A DNA stretch of 64,000 nt. Origin: Kaistia hirudinis. GTDB taxonomy: Bacteria > Pseudomonadota > Alphaproteobacteria > Rhizobiales > Kaistiaceae. The stretch spans positions 496,001-560,000 of the forward strand of contig NZ_JACIDS010000003.1 in the NCBI RefSeq assembly GCF_014196455.1, in the 5' to 3' direction. The translations under genes and the position numbers were made by a program. This document shows, piece after piece, positions 1 through 8,366 of the stretch; the first letter of the stretch is position 1, and every line of letters starts with the position of its first letter. The notes beneath the pieces are model-generated. The model had not been told where the DNA came from. It saw only the letters and a list, made by a program, of their open reading frames with translations, and did no database searches.

Positions 1-590
1 GGATCGGAGAACGGATTGTCGCCGCCGACCCAGAGCGTGTTCAGGACCTTGATGTCGGGCTTGGCGTATTTCGCCCCGTCCGCAAAGGAATCGGTCCAGC
101 GGTGAATGAAGGGGATGTCGAGGGCGCCGATCGCACCGATCGTGCCCGTCTTCGAGGTCAGCGCAGCCTCGACGCCGGCGAGGAAATTGACTTCCTGCTC
201 ACGGAAGCCGACGCAGGTGACGTTGGGCGCCGGGTCCTTCGGGCAGGCATCGACATCGAGGAACTTGATGTTCGGGTAGGCCTTGGCCACTTCGGCGAGG
301 ATGTCGTCGAATTCATAAGTGATGGTCACGACCAGATCGGCACCGGCACGCGCTGCCGCCTCCACGTTCTGGCGCTTCGTCGTCGGGTCGGGGCTCTCAT
401 AGAGGCGGGCGGTGCCGCCCAGTTCCTTGGCAGCGCGCTGGGCACCTTCCCAACCCTGTTTCAGGAAGTTGTCGACGCCGATCGGGCCGGTCACATAGAC
501 CAGCAACGGCTTCTTGTCCTCGGCATGCGCAGTGAGCGCGAAGGCGGAGGCGAACAGGGCAGCAATCAGCGATTTGACGGGAAGACCCAT
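1..590 (-). CDS. BMP/PnrA-family substrate-binding protein (partial)
   Basis: This gene begins at 590 and runs off the left edge; about 196 residues are visible. The product starts with a signal peptide (MGLPVKSLIAALF... to HAED) and continues as a basic-membrane-protein (PnrA-like) periplasmic fold. The family hallmarks seen are QGWEGAQRAAKELGG, GADLVVTITYEF, the VGFREQE-x-FLAGV segment and DIPFIHRWTDSFADG. Members of this family bind nucleosides or similar small molecules for ABC importers. It lies 249 bases downstream of the sugar-type permease gene, in the same direction, so it probably belongs to the same cluster but may have its own promoter. The ligand is unknown. No clear ribosome binding site precedes the chosen ATG. 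Confidence 0.8.
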   Translation of the reverse strand, partial: MGLPVKSLIAALFASAFALTAHAEDKKPLLVYVTGPIGVDNFLKQGWEGAQRAAKELGGTARLYESPDPTTKRQNVEAAARAGADLVVTITYEFDDILAEVAKAYPNIKFLDVDACPKDPAPNVTCVGFREQEVNFLAGVEAALTSKTGTIGAIGALDIPFIHRWTDSFADGAKYAKPDIKVLNTLWVGGDNPFSD

Positions 591-839
591 GGCGGCACCA
601 GAAGGATGGAGACACGTATGAGCTATCCGGTCCTCACCCCGCCGAACAGGAATCAGATTGCGATTATCGCGGCGTCGTTGGATTCGGAATTCTCGGCCGG
701 CTCTTTGCGAAGCGCGACATGACGGGGCTTCGACGAGAGTGAGCGGCAGCGGCCGAAAGCGGCAGGCCACACTCCCCTTCGCTGCGAACGAGCGCCGACA
801 GCGAGCATGACCGGTGGCAGGCCAGCATGCGAGCGCGCC

Positions 840-1865
840 TTATGGCGCGCGGGCTCCGGATGAGCGGCGGCTTTTGGCAATAAGCTGCGTCAGGACGACC
901 GCGAGCACCAGCGAGAAGCCGTAGAAGACGTCGTTCACCCAGCCGGTATAGCCGAGAAGCTGCAGGCCGGTGACGCCGGTGACGAGGAAATAGATGGCGA
1001 TGAAGACGCCGGCCACGTTGAAGCGTCCCGGACGGATCACCGTCGAGCCGAGGAAGGCGCCGGCGAAGGCCGGCAGCAGATAACCGCTCGCGACCGCGGG
1101 CACCGAGGCCCCGGTGATGCCGACGAGGAGAATGCCGGCCACGGAGGAAAGCAGCGATGACCAGATCAGCGATGCCGAGCGCATGCGCGCGACGCGGATG
1201 CCGGCGAGACGCGCCACCTCGGCATTCTGGCCGCTGAATACGAAGGCGCGGCCGGCCGGCGTGTGCTCCAGCACGTAGTAGATGCCGATGCCGATCGCGA
1301 AGGTCACGTAGATCGCGAGGGGGGCACCCAAGACATCGAGGGAGACGAGGTCGATGAGCCGTTGGTCGACGCCCGCCCGTGGCGCAGAACCCGCCCAGCC
1401 ATTGGCCGCGCCCATCAGCAGCGTGCCGGAGCCCAGCGTCGTGATGATGGAGGGCACGCCGATCCGGACAGAGATGAAGGCATTGAGCGCCCCGAAGGCG
1501 AGCGCCGCCGCGATGACGGCGAGGATCGTCCAACCGATCGGCCAGGCATAGTCCGTGTTGAGCGTCACGACCGCGGTGGCCGCTACCGCCATCACATTGG
1601 CGACCGACAGATCGAACTCGCCGCCCAGCAACGCGACGACGACGGCAAGCGTGATCACGATCTGCGTCGCCTGCGAACCGAGCACGATCTGGAAGGTCGA
1701 GACCGAGAAGAACGAGGGGACGAACAGCGAGTAGCCGGCGATCAGCAGCAGCCAGACATAGATGAGCCCGAAGCGCTCGATGTCGAGAAGGCCCGCGAGC
1801 GGGTTCAGGCGCGGCCGAGACTCTGGGATCGCGATGGCGACTTCGGCGCTCTGATTCTGGCTCAT
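840..1865 (-). CDS. Ribose-type ABC transporter permease
   Basis: Inner-membrane permease of the RbsC/BPD_transp_2 family, 341 residues. Hydrophobic helices run through almost the whole chain, and the family signature GGEFDLSVANVMAVAA lies near residues 81-96 (the GxxDLSVG-type motif of sugar permeases). It would form the transmembrane channel with the ATPase encoded just upstream; its start codon overlaps that gene's stop (ATGA). Only one permease gene is present, so a homodimer is expected as in ribose transporters. Substrate unknown: the context of sulfur-metabolism genes makes an organosulfur compound possible, which is inference only. Confidence 0.85.
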   Translation of the reverse strand: MSQNQSAEVAIAIPESRPRLNPLAGLLDIERFGLIYVWLLLIAGYSLFVPSFFSVSTFQIVLGSQATQIVITLAVVVALLGGEFDLSVANVMAVAATAVVTLNTDYAWPIGWTILAVIAAALAFGALNAFISVRIGVPSIITTLGSGTLLMGAANGWAGSAPRAGVDQRLIDLVSLDVLGAPLAIYVTFAIGIGIYYVLEHTPAGRAFVFSGQNAEVARLAGIRVARMRSASLIWSSLLSSVAGILLVGITGASVPAVASGYLLPAFAGAFLGSTVIRPGRFNVAGVFIAIYFLVTGVTGLQLLGYTGWVNDVFYGFSLVLAVVLTQLIAKSRRSSGARAP

Positions 1866-3439
1866 GCGGCGTGCGCTCCCTGGCGCTCATCGGCGGAAAG
1901 GACGTCGCGATCACGGAAACCGAGATCCGCGATCGCCGTTTCGGTAAGGTCGGGGCCGGCCAGCACGCCGGCGATGCGGCCGCGGCGCAGCACGGCGACG
2001 CGATGGCAGAGACGCGCGAGGTCCTCGGTTTCGGAACTGGCGATCAGAACCGCGACGCCCGAGGCGGCGATCTCCTCGATGCGGCGGAAAATGTCCTGCT
2101 TCGAGCCGACATCGACGCCTTGCGTCGGTTCGTGCAACACGAGGACCGACGGCGCCGTCTGCATCCACTTGCCGAGCAGCGCTTTCTGCTGATTGCCGCC
2201 GGAGAGGGTGCGGAGCGGCGCCTCGGCGCGCGCCGGGCGCACGTCGAAGGCATGCAGCAGCCGCTCCGCCGCGACCCGTTCCAGGCCCGCGCGGATCGTG
2301 CCGAAGCGTGCAAAGCGCGCGAGCACCGGCAGGCTGACATTCTCGCGCACGCTCGCCTCCTGCGCGCCGCTTGCCTTCTGCCGGTCGGCAGGAAGCAGAG
2401 CGAGGCCGGCTGCGCGGGTCGCGATCGGGTCGAGGAGGCGCGCGTCATATTTCCGCTCGCCGATTCGCACGACGCCACCGGCGGCCCGGCTGGCGCCGGC
2501 AATGAGATAGGGCAGTTCTTCGTGGCCGGCGCCGGCGAGCCCGGTGAGCCCGACGATCTCGCCGCGCTGCACCGTGAACGAGGCGCCGCTGACCGTCTCG
2601 CCGTCGAGCTCGCGCACCGAGAGGGCGAGTTCCTCGCGGGCCGGCGCCAGGGCGGGATAGAAAGTCCGGACATCCTCGCCGAGGATGTGCCGCACGAGAT
2701 CGTCCTCGCCGAGCCCGGCGACCGGGCCCTCATGGACCAGCGCGCCGTCGCGCAGCACGGTGACCGAATGGGCGATCTCAAGCACCTCGTCCAGCCGGTG
2801 GCTGACATAGATGACGCCACGGCCAGACGCCGCGAGAGAGCGGATGCCGGCGAAAAGGCGGGCGACATCGGCTTCGGGAAGAAAGGCGGAGGGCTCGTCG
2901 AGGACGATCACGCGGCCTGCCGGTCCCCCGGCGTCGATGAAGCCGCGCGCAATGGCGACGAAGGCCCGCTCGGAAGGCGAGAGCGCGCTGACCGGGCGCG
3001 ACGGATCGAGGTCGAGACCGAAGCGGGCCAGCGTCGTACGCACCCGCTCGCGTTCACGCCGCCAGGCGATGGGCGCCGCACGACCGCCGGCAAAGCGCCC
3101 GACCAGGACATTGTCGAGGATGCTCGCCTCGGCGACGAGGCCGAGATCCTGATGGACGAAGGCGAGGCCGGCGGTCCGCAGCTTCTCGGGCGAAAGGGGA
3201 AAGGCGAAATGCTCGCCGCCGATGGCGAGGGTCGTGCCCGACGCTGGGCGATGATAGCCGGAGAGGATCTTGATGAGGGTCGACTTCCCCGAGCCGTTCT
3301 TGCCGACCAGCGCGCGGATCTCGCCGGGCGCCACCGTCAGCGAGACCCGCCTCAGGGCCGTAACCCCGGCGAATGCGATGGAGGCATCGCCGAGGCTGAG
3401 GGCCGCCGGGGCAGAGGAAGCGGCGGCCGTTCCGGTCAC
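1862..3439 (-). CDS. Ribose-type ABC transporter ATPase (two nucleotide-binding domains)
   Basis: Cytoplasmic ATPase of the RbsA/MglA type, about 525 residues, carrying two tandem ABC domains. The first has a Walker A (GKNGSGKST) and Walker B (VIVLDEPSAFL). Its signature is the degenerate ALSPSERAFVAIAR. The second has LSGGNQQKALLGKWM followed by VLHEPTQGVDVG, the usual degenerate form of this family. I start it at a GTG at 3439 because that codon overlaps the stop of the upstream binding-protein gene (GTGA), typical of translational coupling; a longer reading to 3490 is possible but would overlap the neighbour more. It powers the importer formed with the permease downstream. Confidence 0.85.
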   Translation of the reverse strand: MTGTAAASSAPAALSLGDASIAFAGVTALRRVSLTVAPGEIRALVGKNGSGKSTLIKILSGYHRPASGTTLAIGGEHFAFPLSPEKLRTAGLAFVHQDLGLVAEASILDNVLVGRFAGGRAAPIAWRRERERVRTTLARFGLDLDPSRPVSALSPSERAFVAIARGFIDAGGPAGRVIVLDEPSAFLPEADVARLFAGIRSLAASGRGVIYVSHRLDEVLEIAHSVTVLRDGALVHEGPVAGLGEDDLVRHILGEDVRTFYPALAPAREELALSVRELDGETVSGASFTVQRGEIVGLTGLAGAGHEELPYLIAGASRAAGGVVRIGERKYDARLLDPIATRAAGLALLPADRQKASGAQEASVRENVSLPVLARFARFGTIRAGLERVAAERLLHAFDVRPARAEAPLRTLSGGNQQKALLGKWMQTAPSVLVLHEPTQGVDVGSKQDIFRRIEEIAASGVAVLIASSETEDLARLCHRVAVLRRGRIAGVLAGPDLTETAIADLGFRDRDVLSADERQGAHAA

Positions 3440-4590
3440 TTCACGCCCCAGATCGCCTTGAACTTCGCCGGGTAGTCGACGCCATACCAATCGGTATCGA
3501 CCTCCTTGGTCGTGTCGATCGATTGCGTGTTCTCGTGATCGAAGATCTTGTAGCCGATCTTGTAATCGTGGATTGCCGGCTGTCCGGAAAGGACACGCAA
3601 CACGTCGTCGATGACGGCGTAGGAGAACCAGGCATTCGGGCCGCCGAGATCGATCTTGAGCGGCGTGCCGCCCCGCTTCAGATTGGTGACCTGGGTCAGA
3701 ACGGCGTTGAAGCCGGCCGTCTTCACCTTGGCGCCGCGTGCGCCGGACTGCGCCAGCCCGGTCTGTACGAAGAGCGCGAAATCGTCGAACGGCGGGATGA
3801 TGTAGCCGATCGACGGATCGCGGAGCACCGCGGTGCTCGCGACATTCGCCAGGTCCGTCTGGACGGACGGCCCGAGGCTCGTCGCCGCTTCCGAGATCTT
3901 CGCATCGACGCCGAGGCGCTTCACCTCGGCGCGGAAACCGTCCAGCGTCCAGCCGGCGCTCGGAAGGCCGGTGATGTCGACAAGGAGGACATGGCCCTTG
4001 CCGGCGGAATCGGCGACGAACCAGTCGGCGAGCAGCTTGCCGGCATCGGGATAGTTGTAGCTGATGTCGGCGACATGCCCTGGCACTTTGGCCGGCGCGT
4101 CCGGACCGATCGGATGGCTGTTGATGCTGAAGACGGGAATGCCGGCCGCCTTGGCCTTGGCCACCTGCGCCGCGAAGGCGGCGGCGGGATAGCCGGTGCC
4201 GAGGACGATCGCATCCGCCTTGGCGGCAATGGCGAGTTCGAAGCCGCGCACCTGCTCGGGGACCGAGCCGCCGCCGTCATAGAGGTGCCACTTGAGGCCG
4301 CCATCGGCAGCCGCCTTTTCGCCGAGAAGGGCCCACTGCTTCAGGATGTTGGTCTTGTAGTCCGAGATCCACCAAACGGTCTTGCCGCGCGCCGGCGTCG
4401 AATCGAAGCTGGGCGGCGCCCAGAATTCCGGCGTTCCCAGATGCGCCTTCACGATCGCCTCGGCCTCGGCGACACCGGCCGGATTGTCTTCGGCCTGAGC
4501 GAAGGAGGCCGCGAGCGGCAGAGTGATGGCGAGCGCGGCGGCGGCGAGGAAGCGAGGCACCCGAAGGGCTGTAATCGGCGAGAAGGTCAT
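3436..4590 (-). CDS. Sugar-type ABC transporter periplasmic binding protein
   Basis: Periplasmic binding protein of the Peripla_BP_4 (RbsB-like) family, 384 residues. It has a clear Sec signal peptide ending near SFAQAED. The type I fold is recognisable from KTVWWISDYKTNILKQW, then a segment placing the ligand pocket (ADAIVLGTGYPAAAF), and GKGHVLLVDITG. Homologues with this N-terminal region are usually annotated as sugar binders, but the ligand cannot be read from the sequence. The gene lies 53 bases after a DszB-like gene and overlaps the ATPase gene by GTGA, so transporter and desulfurisation-like enzymes appear co-transcribed. Confidence 0.82.
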   Translation of the reverse strand: MTFSPITALRVPRFLAAAALAITLPLAASFAQAEDNPAGVAEAEAIVKAHLGTPEFWAPPSFDSTPARGKTVWWISDYKTNILKQWALLGEKAAADGGLKWHLYDGGGSVPEQVRGFELAIAAKADAIVLGTGYPAAAFAAQVAKAKAAGIPVFSINSHPIGPDAPAKVPGHVADISYNYPDAGKLLADWFVADSAGKGHVLLVDITGLPSAGWTLDGFRAEVKRLGVDAKISEAATSLGPSVQTDLANVASTAVLRDPSIGYIIPPFDDFALFVQTGLAQSGARGAKVKTAGFNAVLTQVTNLKRGGTPLKIDLGGPNAWFSYAVIDDVLRVLSGQPAIHDYKIGYKIFDHENTQSIDTTKEVDTDWYGVDYPAKFKAIWGVK

Positions 4591-4643
4591 GGTCCGGCTT
4601 TCACGATGGTCGGGCGCGATGCCCGAAGAATTGGCTTGGGGGT

Positions 4644-5720
4644 TCAGGCGGCGAGCGAGCGACCGCCCTGGCTGAGGGCTGTTTCGAGCGGCGTCCGGTC
4701 GATCCAGCTCCCGAGGTCGAAATCCTTGCGGATGAAGCCGTGGCTGAGGAGGAACTGCTTGCGCCGCCTGAGCGCCTCGAGGGCCTGCTCCGAAAAGCCC
4801 GTCGCGAGCTGTTGCTCGAGCAACGGATAGGTGGAGTCGGCGATCTCCTCGGAGACGTTGGCCTCGAGCGCCGTGATGTGGACGACCTCCTCACGATGGG
4901 TCGTCGCCCATTCGGCGGCAGCGATCGTCTGTGCCAGGACACGGGCCACGAGATCGGGCCGGTCGCGCAGCAGGCTGGCGCTCACAGTGAAGGCCTGCGG
5001 GATCGCATTGTTGTGGCGGACCAGCGGGTCGGGATGGGTATGTGCGTCATAGACGACATGCGCCCCGAGAAAGCTCTGCAGGTGAACCGAGAAGGAGCTT
5101 TCGGAAAAGATGGCGTCGACGTCGCTGCGAACGAGCGCGGCAAGGTCGCCGCTCAGGGGACTGCGCCGGCGCGCCTGCGAGAAGATCGAGCCGGTGAGCG
5201 CCGATGTATTCGCGGGATCGATGTAGGCCGCCTCGATCGGGACATCGACGAGTTCGACATCGTCGAGCGTCAGGCCTTCGCTCGCCAGGGCGACCTCATA
5301 GGTGCGGATCGCGCCGGCGCGCCAGAAATCGATCTGGTCATTGACGCGGCGCGGCACCGAGAGCCGCCTTCCCTTGAGATCGCGCACATTGCGGATACCC
5401 GATTCCGGCAGTGTGAGGATCACATGCGGTGCGTCGATCCAGGACAGGCCGATCAGCCGCGTGTCGGCGCCTTCGGAGCGCGCCCAGATCGGCGGGATGT
5501 TGCCGCCATAGCGGAAGCTGTCGTCGAGGCTGTGGTCGAAATGCGATTGCAGCTTGGTGCGGTCGGCCTGCTGCAGCGAGGCGATGCGGATGCCATCCGG
5601 CGCGAATTCGCGCTTCAGCAGCCCGAGATGGATGGCCAGGCTGAAGGCGGTCGGGACCGGGCAACGCGTATACCAGATGGTATCGACGGCGCGCGCGCCG
5701 GCAGGCGGGGCGAGGCTCAT
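4644..5720 (-). CDS. DszB-like sulfinate desulfinase homologue 1
   Basis: A 358-residue protein that databases usually label an ABC/NMT1-type binding protein, but it has no signal peptide and resembles DszB, the 2'-hydroxybiphenyl-2-sulfinate desulfinase. The catalytic residues of DszB (Cys27, His60, Arg70, from the published enzyme) have counterparts here: Cys20 in YTRCPVPTA, His60 in SHFDHS and Arg70 in FRYGGNIPP. Other shared blocks are LTLDDVELVDVP and FLLSHGFIRKDFD near the C-terminus. DszB releases sulfite from an aryl sulfinate. The start overlaps the stop of the upstream monooxygenase gene (ATGA). The substrate is not known and a pure binding role cannot be excluded. Confidence 0.72.
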   Translation of the reverse strand: MSLAPPAGARAVDTIWYTRCPVPTAFSLAIHLGLLKREFAPDGIRIASLQQADRTKLQSHFDHSLDDSFRYGGNIPPIWARSEGADTRLIGLSWIDAPHVILTLPESGIRNVRDLKGRRLSVPRRVNDQIDFWRAGAIRTYEVALASEGLTLDDVELVDVPIEAAYIDPANTSALTGSIFSQARRRSPLSGDLAALVRSDVDAIFSESSFSVHLQSFLGAHVVYDAHTHPDPLVRHNNAIPQAFTVSASLLRDRPDLVARVLAQTIAAAEWATTHREEVVHITALEANVSEEIADSTYPLLEQQLATGFSEQALEALRRRKQFLLSHGFIRKDFDLGSWIDRTPLETALSQGGRSLAA

Positions 5721-7048
5721 GTTGCGATCTCCGAACGGGACTGGGAGGAAACGGTGCGTGCGGCCGCCGAGCGGGCATTGTCCGGCGGGATGACGCCGTT
5801 GAGGTGGTAATTGCCGATCGCGTGGTGCCGCCAGCGGATGGGGTCGTGCACGGTATGGGCGCGGGCATTGCGCCAGAAGCGGTCGAGATTCCATGTCTCC
5901 AGCGAAGCGCGGGCGCCGCCGAGCGCGATGATCTCGTTGGAGGCCGTAAGCGCCGCATGATCCGCCGCGGCACGGGCTGCCGCGACGGCGAGCACGGCCT
6001 TCGTCTGAAGCGTCGGCGAATCCGGATCGGTGCGCAGAAGAGCGAGCACGCCGGCTGCCCGTTCGACGAGAGCGTCGGCCGCCTCTTCGAGCACCTTCAG
6101 TTCGCCGAAGGTGCGGATGGTGTGGGGCTCCTCGGCTGCCCGCTCGACGGCGGCTTCCGGCCAGGCGCGTGCCTTGGTGTTCAGGAAGCGCACGGCTTCA
6201 TCGAGGGCACCTGCGGCGATGCCGACATCCACGGCAGCATGCAGGAGCTGCGCGAACGTGTTGCCGCTATGGGGCCGCGGCGGCCCCGACGGGCGGATGA
6301 CGGCGATCTCCTCGACCGCCACGCCGTCGAAGCGAGCGGTGCCGCTGACCGTCGCGCGCTGACCGATGCCGCGCCAGTCGTCGAGGATCGTCAGTCCCTC
6401 GGCATCGCGGGCGATGAAGGCGTAAACGACCGCGCCGTCATCGTCCCTGGCCAGAACGGGGAAGTAATGCGCGACATAGGAGCCGGTCGTGTAGAACTTT
6501 TCGCCGTCGAGCCGGTAGCGGCCCTCGCCGGTCCGCGAAAGGCGCGTCGTGATGTCGGCGGCCGAGCGGGTCTTGGCCTCGGTGAGGGCATTGGCGACCC
6601 GCGCCCCGGCGAGGATCAGCGGCAGGAAATGGTCTTTCTGCGCTGCCGTGCCCTGGTCGGTGATCACGTCGCCGAGCGAATATTGCGCGATCAGGATCTG
6701 GGCGACGCTCGGGTTGGTCCGCGCCACCGCGGATATGACACGCGCCAGCGTCCAGTAGCTCGCCTCCGGGCCGCCATGCGAGCGCGGAACGAAGAGGCTG
6801 GTGAGGCCGAGCGCCGAAGCGCGTTCGAGTTCCACGAGCGGGGGAATGGCCTCGATGGCGCGATCGGCGGAGGCTTCGCGAATCTCCTCGGCGAAGCGCT
6901 CGGCGACCGCGACGGCCTCGTCCGCATCGAAGAGGATCGGCGTCGCGCCGTCGGGCGTGAAGCTTCCGCGATAGGTGCTCGCACGGCTGCGCCGTTCATC
7001 GGCATCGATGGAGCGCGCGGCGGCGAGCGGTGCTGCAGGGGCGTTCAT
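5717..7048 (-). CDS. SfnB/DszC-family flavin-dependent monooxygenase 1
   Basis: A 443-residue protein with the acyl-CoA dehydrogenase fold. It is closest to the SfnB branch (sulfur-acquisition oxidoreductase), judged by ALTEAKTRSAADITTRLS, KFYTTGSYVAHYFPVLA and the C-terminal LDRFWRNARAHTVHDPIRW. The His-x-x-His-Asp pattern near the C-terminus matches the active-site motif of DszC. Unlike DszC, the region equivalent to DszC His92/Tyr96 reads Gln and Ala (SVAQILIAQYS). Such enzymes use reduced flavin and oxygen to oxidise organosulfur compounds. It is one of three neighbouring paralogues and is coupled to the DszB-like gene downstream. Confidence 0.8.
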   Translation of the reverse strand: MNAPAAPLAAARSIDADERRSRASTYRGSFTPDGATPILFDADEAVAVAERFAEEIREASADRAIEAIPPLVELERASALGLTSLFVPRSHGGPEASYWTLARVISAVARTNPSVAQILIAQYSLGDVITDQGTAAQKDHFLPLILAGARVANALTEAKTRSAADITTRLSRTGEGRYRLDGEKFYTTGSYVAHYFPVLARDDDGAVVYAFIARDAEGLTILDDWRGIGQRATVSGTARFDGVAVEEIAVIRPSGPPRPHSGNTFAQLLHAAVDVGIAAGALDEAVRFLNTKARAWPEAAVERAAEEPHTIRTFGELKVLEEAADALVERAAGVLALLRTDPDSPTLQTKAVLAVAAARAAADHAALTASNEIIALGGARASLETWNLDRFWRNARAHTVHDPIRWRHHAIGNYHLNGVIPPDNARSAAARTVSSQSRSEIAT

Positions 7049-7063
7049 GATGTTTTCCCCCGC

Positions 7064-8353
7064 TCAGGTATAGAAGGTCGCCGGCGGATAGGCGCCCGAG
7101 AGCCCCCATTCGCCGAGTTCCCGCACCTTGTAGAAAACGGGGCTGTGCAGCGTGTAGGTGCGTGCGTCGCGCCAGAACCGGTCGAAGCCGTAGCGGTTCG
7201 CGGTCGAGCGCGCGCCCATCAGCTCGAAGATCGTGGAGGTGATGTCGACGCTGGCGCGCGTCGCCGTCACCTTCAGTGTCGCCACGACAACCCGGAGCTC
7301 TCCCAGAAGATCCTCGGTCAGCGCCTCGGGCGGCAGGTTCTTGGCCTGCTGCACCTTTTCCGCCGCATGATTGGCAACCGCGAGCGCCTGCTCGAGCTGC
7401 AGCCAGAGCTCACCGTAACCATTGATGATGAGATCATCGTCGGCGGCGCGTTCGGCCTTGGAGAGGATCCAGGGCCGCGTCTCGGTCTGGATGTAGTCGC
7501 GCGCCGCGCGGAGCGCGCCGATGGCCGTGCCGAGATAGACGTTGGAGAAGGCTAGGTTGCCGGAAGGCACGCCGAGCGGCCCCAGATTCGGCTCGTTCGG
7601 CTTGCCATCCTCCGGCGGCGGCCCGAAGGCGCGCAGATCCTTCTCATCGACGATGACGTTTTCGAGCACGAAGGAGCCGCTGTCGCCCTGCGGCAGGCCG
7701 ATATTGTCCCAGTCGCCAAGATGCGTCAGCCCTTCCAGCGGCGGGCGCAGGATGGCGAGGACATATTGCTGCGTATCGGCGCGGCGCACCTGCGCCCCGA
7801 TCTGGTCGGCGAAGGCGGCGCCGGTGCAGAAGCTCTTGCGTCCATTGAGCGCGAACTTGCCGTTGCCGATCGGCGTCGCGACGATCTCCGGATCGCGCGG
7901 ATTGGCGATGACGCCGCGGAAATGCTTGGTCGCGACGGCGTCCTTCCAGGCCCCGACACGCTCAGGCTCGGGCAGCGAGCCGATCCCCTCGATGCCGAAA
8001 TAATGATGCGTGAGCAGCACGCCGACCGAGGCATTGCCGGCCGCAATCTCGCGGATCACCTCGACCACCAGTCGCCAGTCGCCGCCGCCGCCACCGAATT
8101 CCTCCGGAATGAGCAAGGTCGAAAGGCCCGTCTCCTTGAGCCGGGCGATCTCGGCGCGCGGCGGCCGTCGCGTGCGATAGCCCTCCACGGCGGTCTTCGC
8201 GAATTCGGCCGAAACGTCGCGCGCGATGGCGAGCCACTTCTCCTCGAGAGCGGAATGCGGCCGATCGAACAGCGAACGGGCGCGCAGATAGTCGAGCGAA
8301 GCCGGCGCCTTTTGGGGGCGCGCGGCGATCTTGATGGGGCTGACGGCGGTCAT
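7064..8353 (-). CDS. DszC-like flavin-dependent monooxygenase 2
   Basis: A 429-residue protein of the acyl-CoA dehydrogenase superfamily, resembling the dibenzothiophene monooxygenase DszC along its length. Shared features are LLIPEEFGGGGGDWR, VREIAAGNASVG, the KSFCTGAAFADQ block (DszC: KHFCSGAKGSD), FSNVYLGTAIGAL and the C-terminal FDRFWRDARTYTLHSP. At positions equivalent to DszC His388/His391/Asp392 it has Tyr/His/Ser, and at Tyr96 it has His, so chemistry or substrate may differ. It starts 13 bases after the preceding DszC-like gene and ends 15 bases before the next. The real substrate is unknown; oxidation of a sulfur atom is the likeliest reaction. Confidence 0.8.
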   Translation of the reverse strand: MTAVSPIKIAARPQKAPASLDYLRARSLFDRPHSALEEKWLAIARDVSAEFAKTAVEGYRTRRPPRAEIARLKETGLSTLLIPEEFGGGGGDWRLVVEVIREIAAGNASVGVLLTHHYFGIEGIGSLPEPERVGAWKDAVATKHFRGVIANPRDPEIVATPIGNGKFALNGRKSFCTGAAFADQIGAQVRRADTQQYVLAILRPPLEGLTHLGDWDNIGLPQGDSGSFVLENVIVDEKDLRAFGPPPEDGKPNEPNLGPLGVPSGNLAFSNVYLGTAIGALRAARDYIQTETRPWILSKAERAADDDLIINGYGELWLQLEQALAVANHAAEKVQQAKNLPPEALTEDLLGELRVVVATLKVTATRASVDITSTIFELMGARSTANRYGFDRFWRDARTYTLHSPVFYKVRELGEWGLSGAYPPATFYT

Positions 8354-8366
8354 GATTCCGGTCTGA

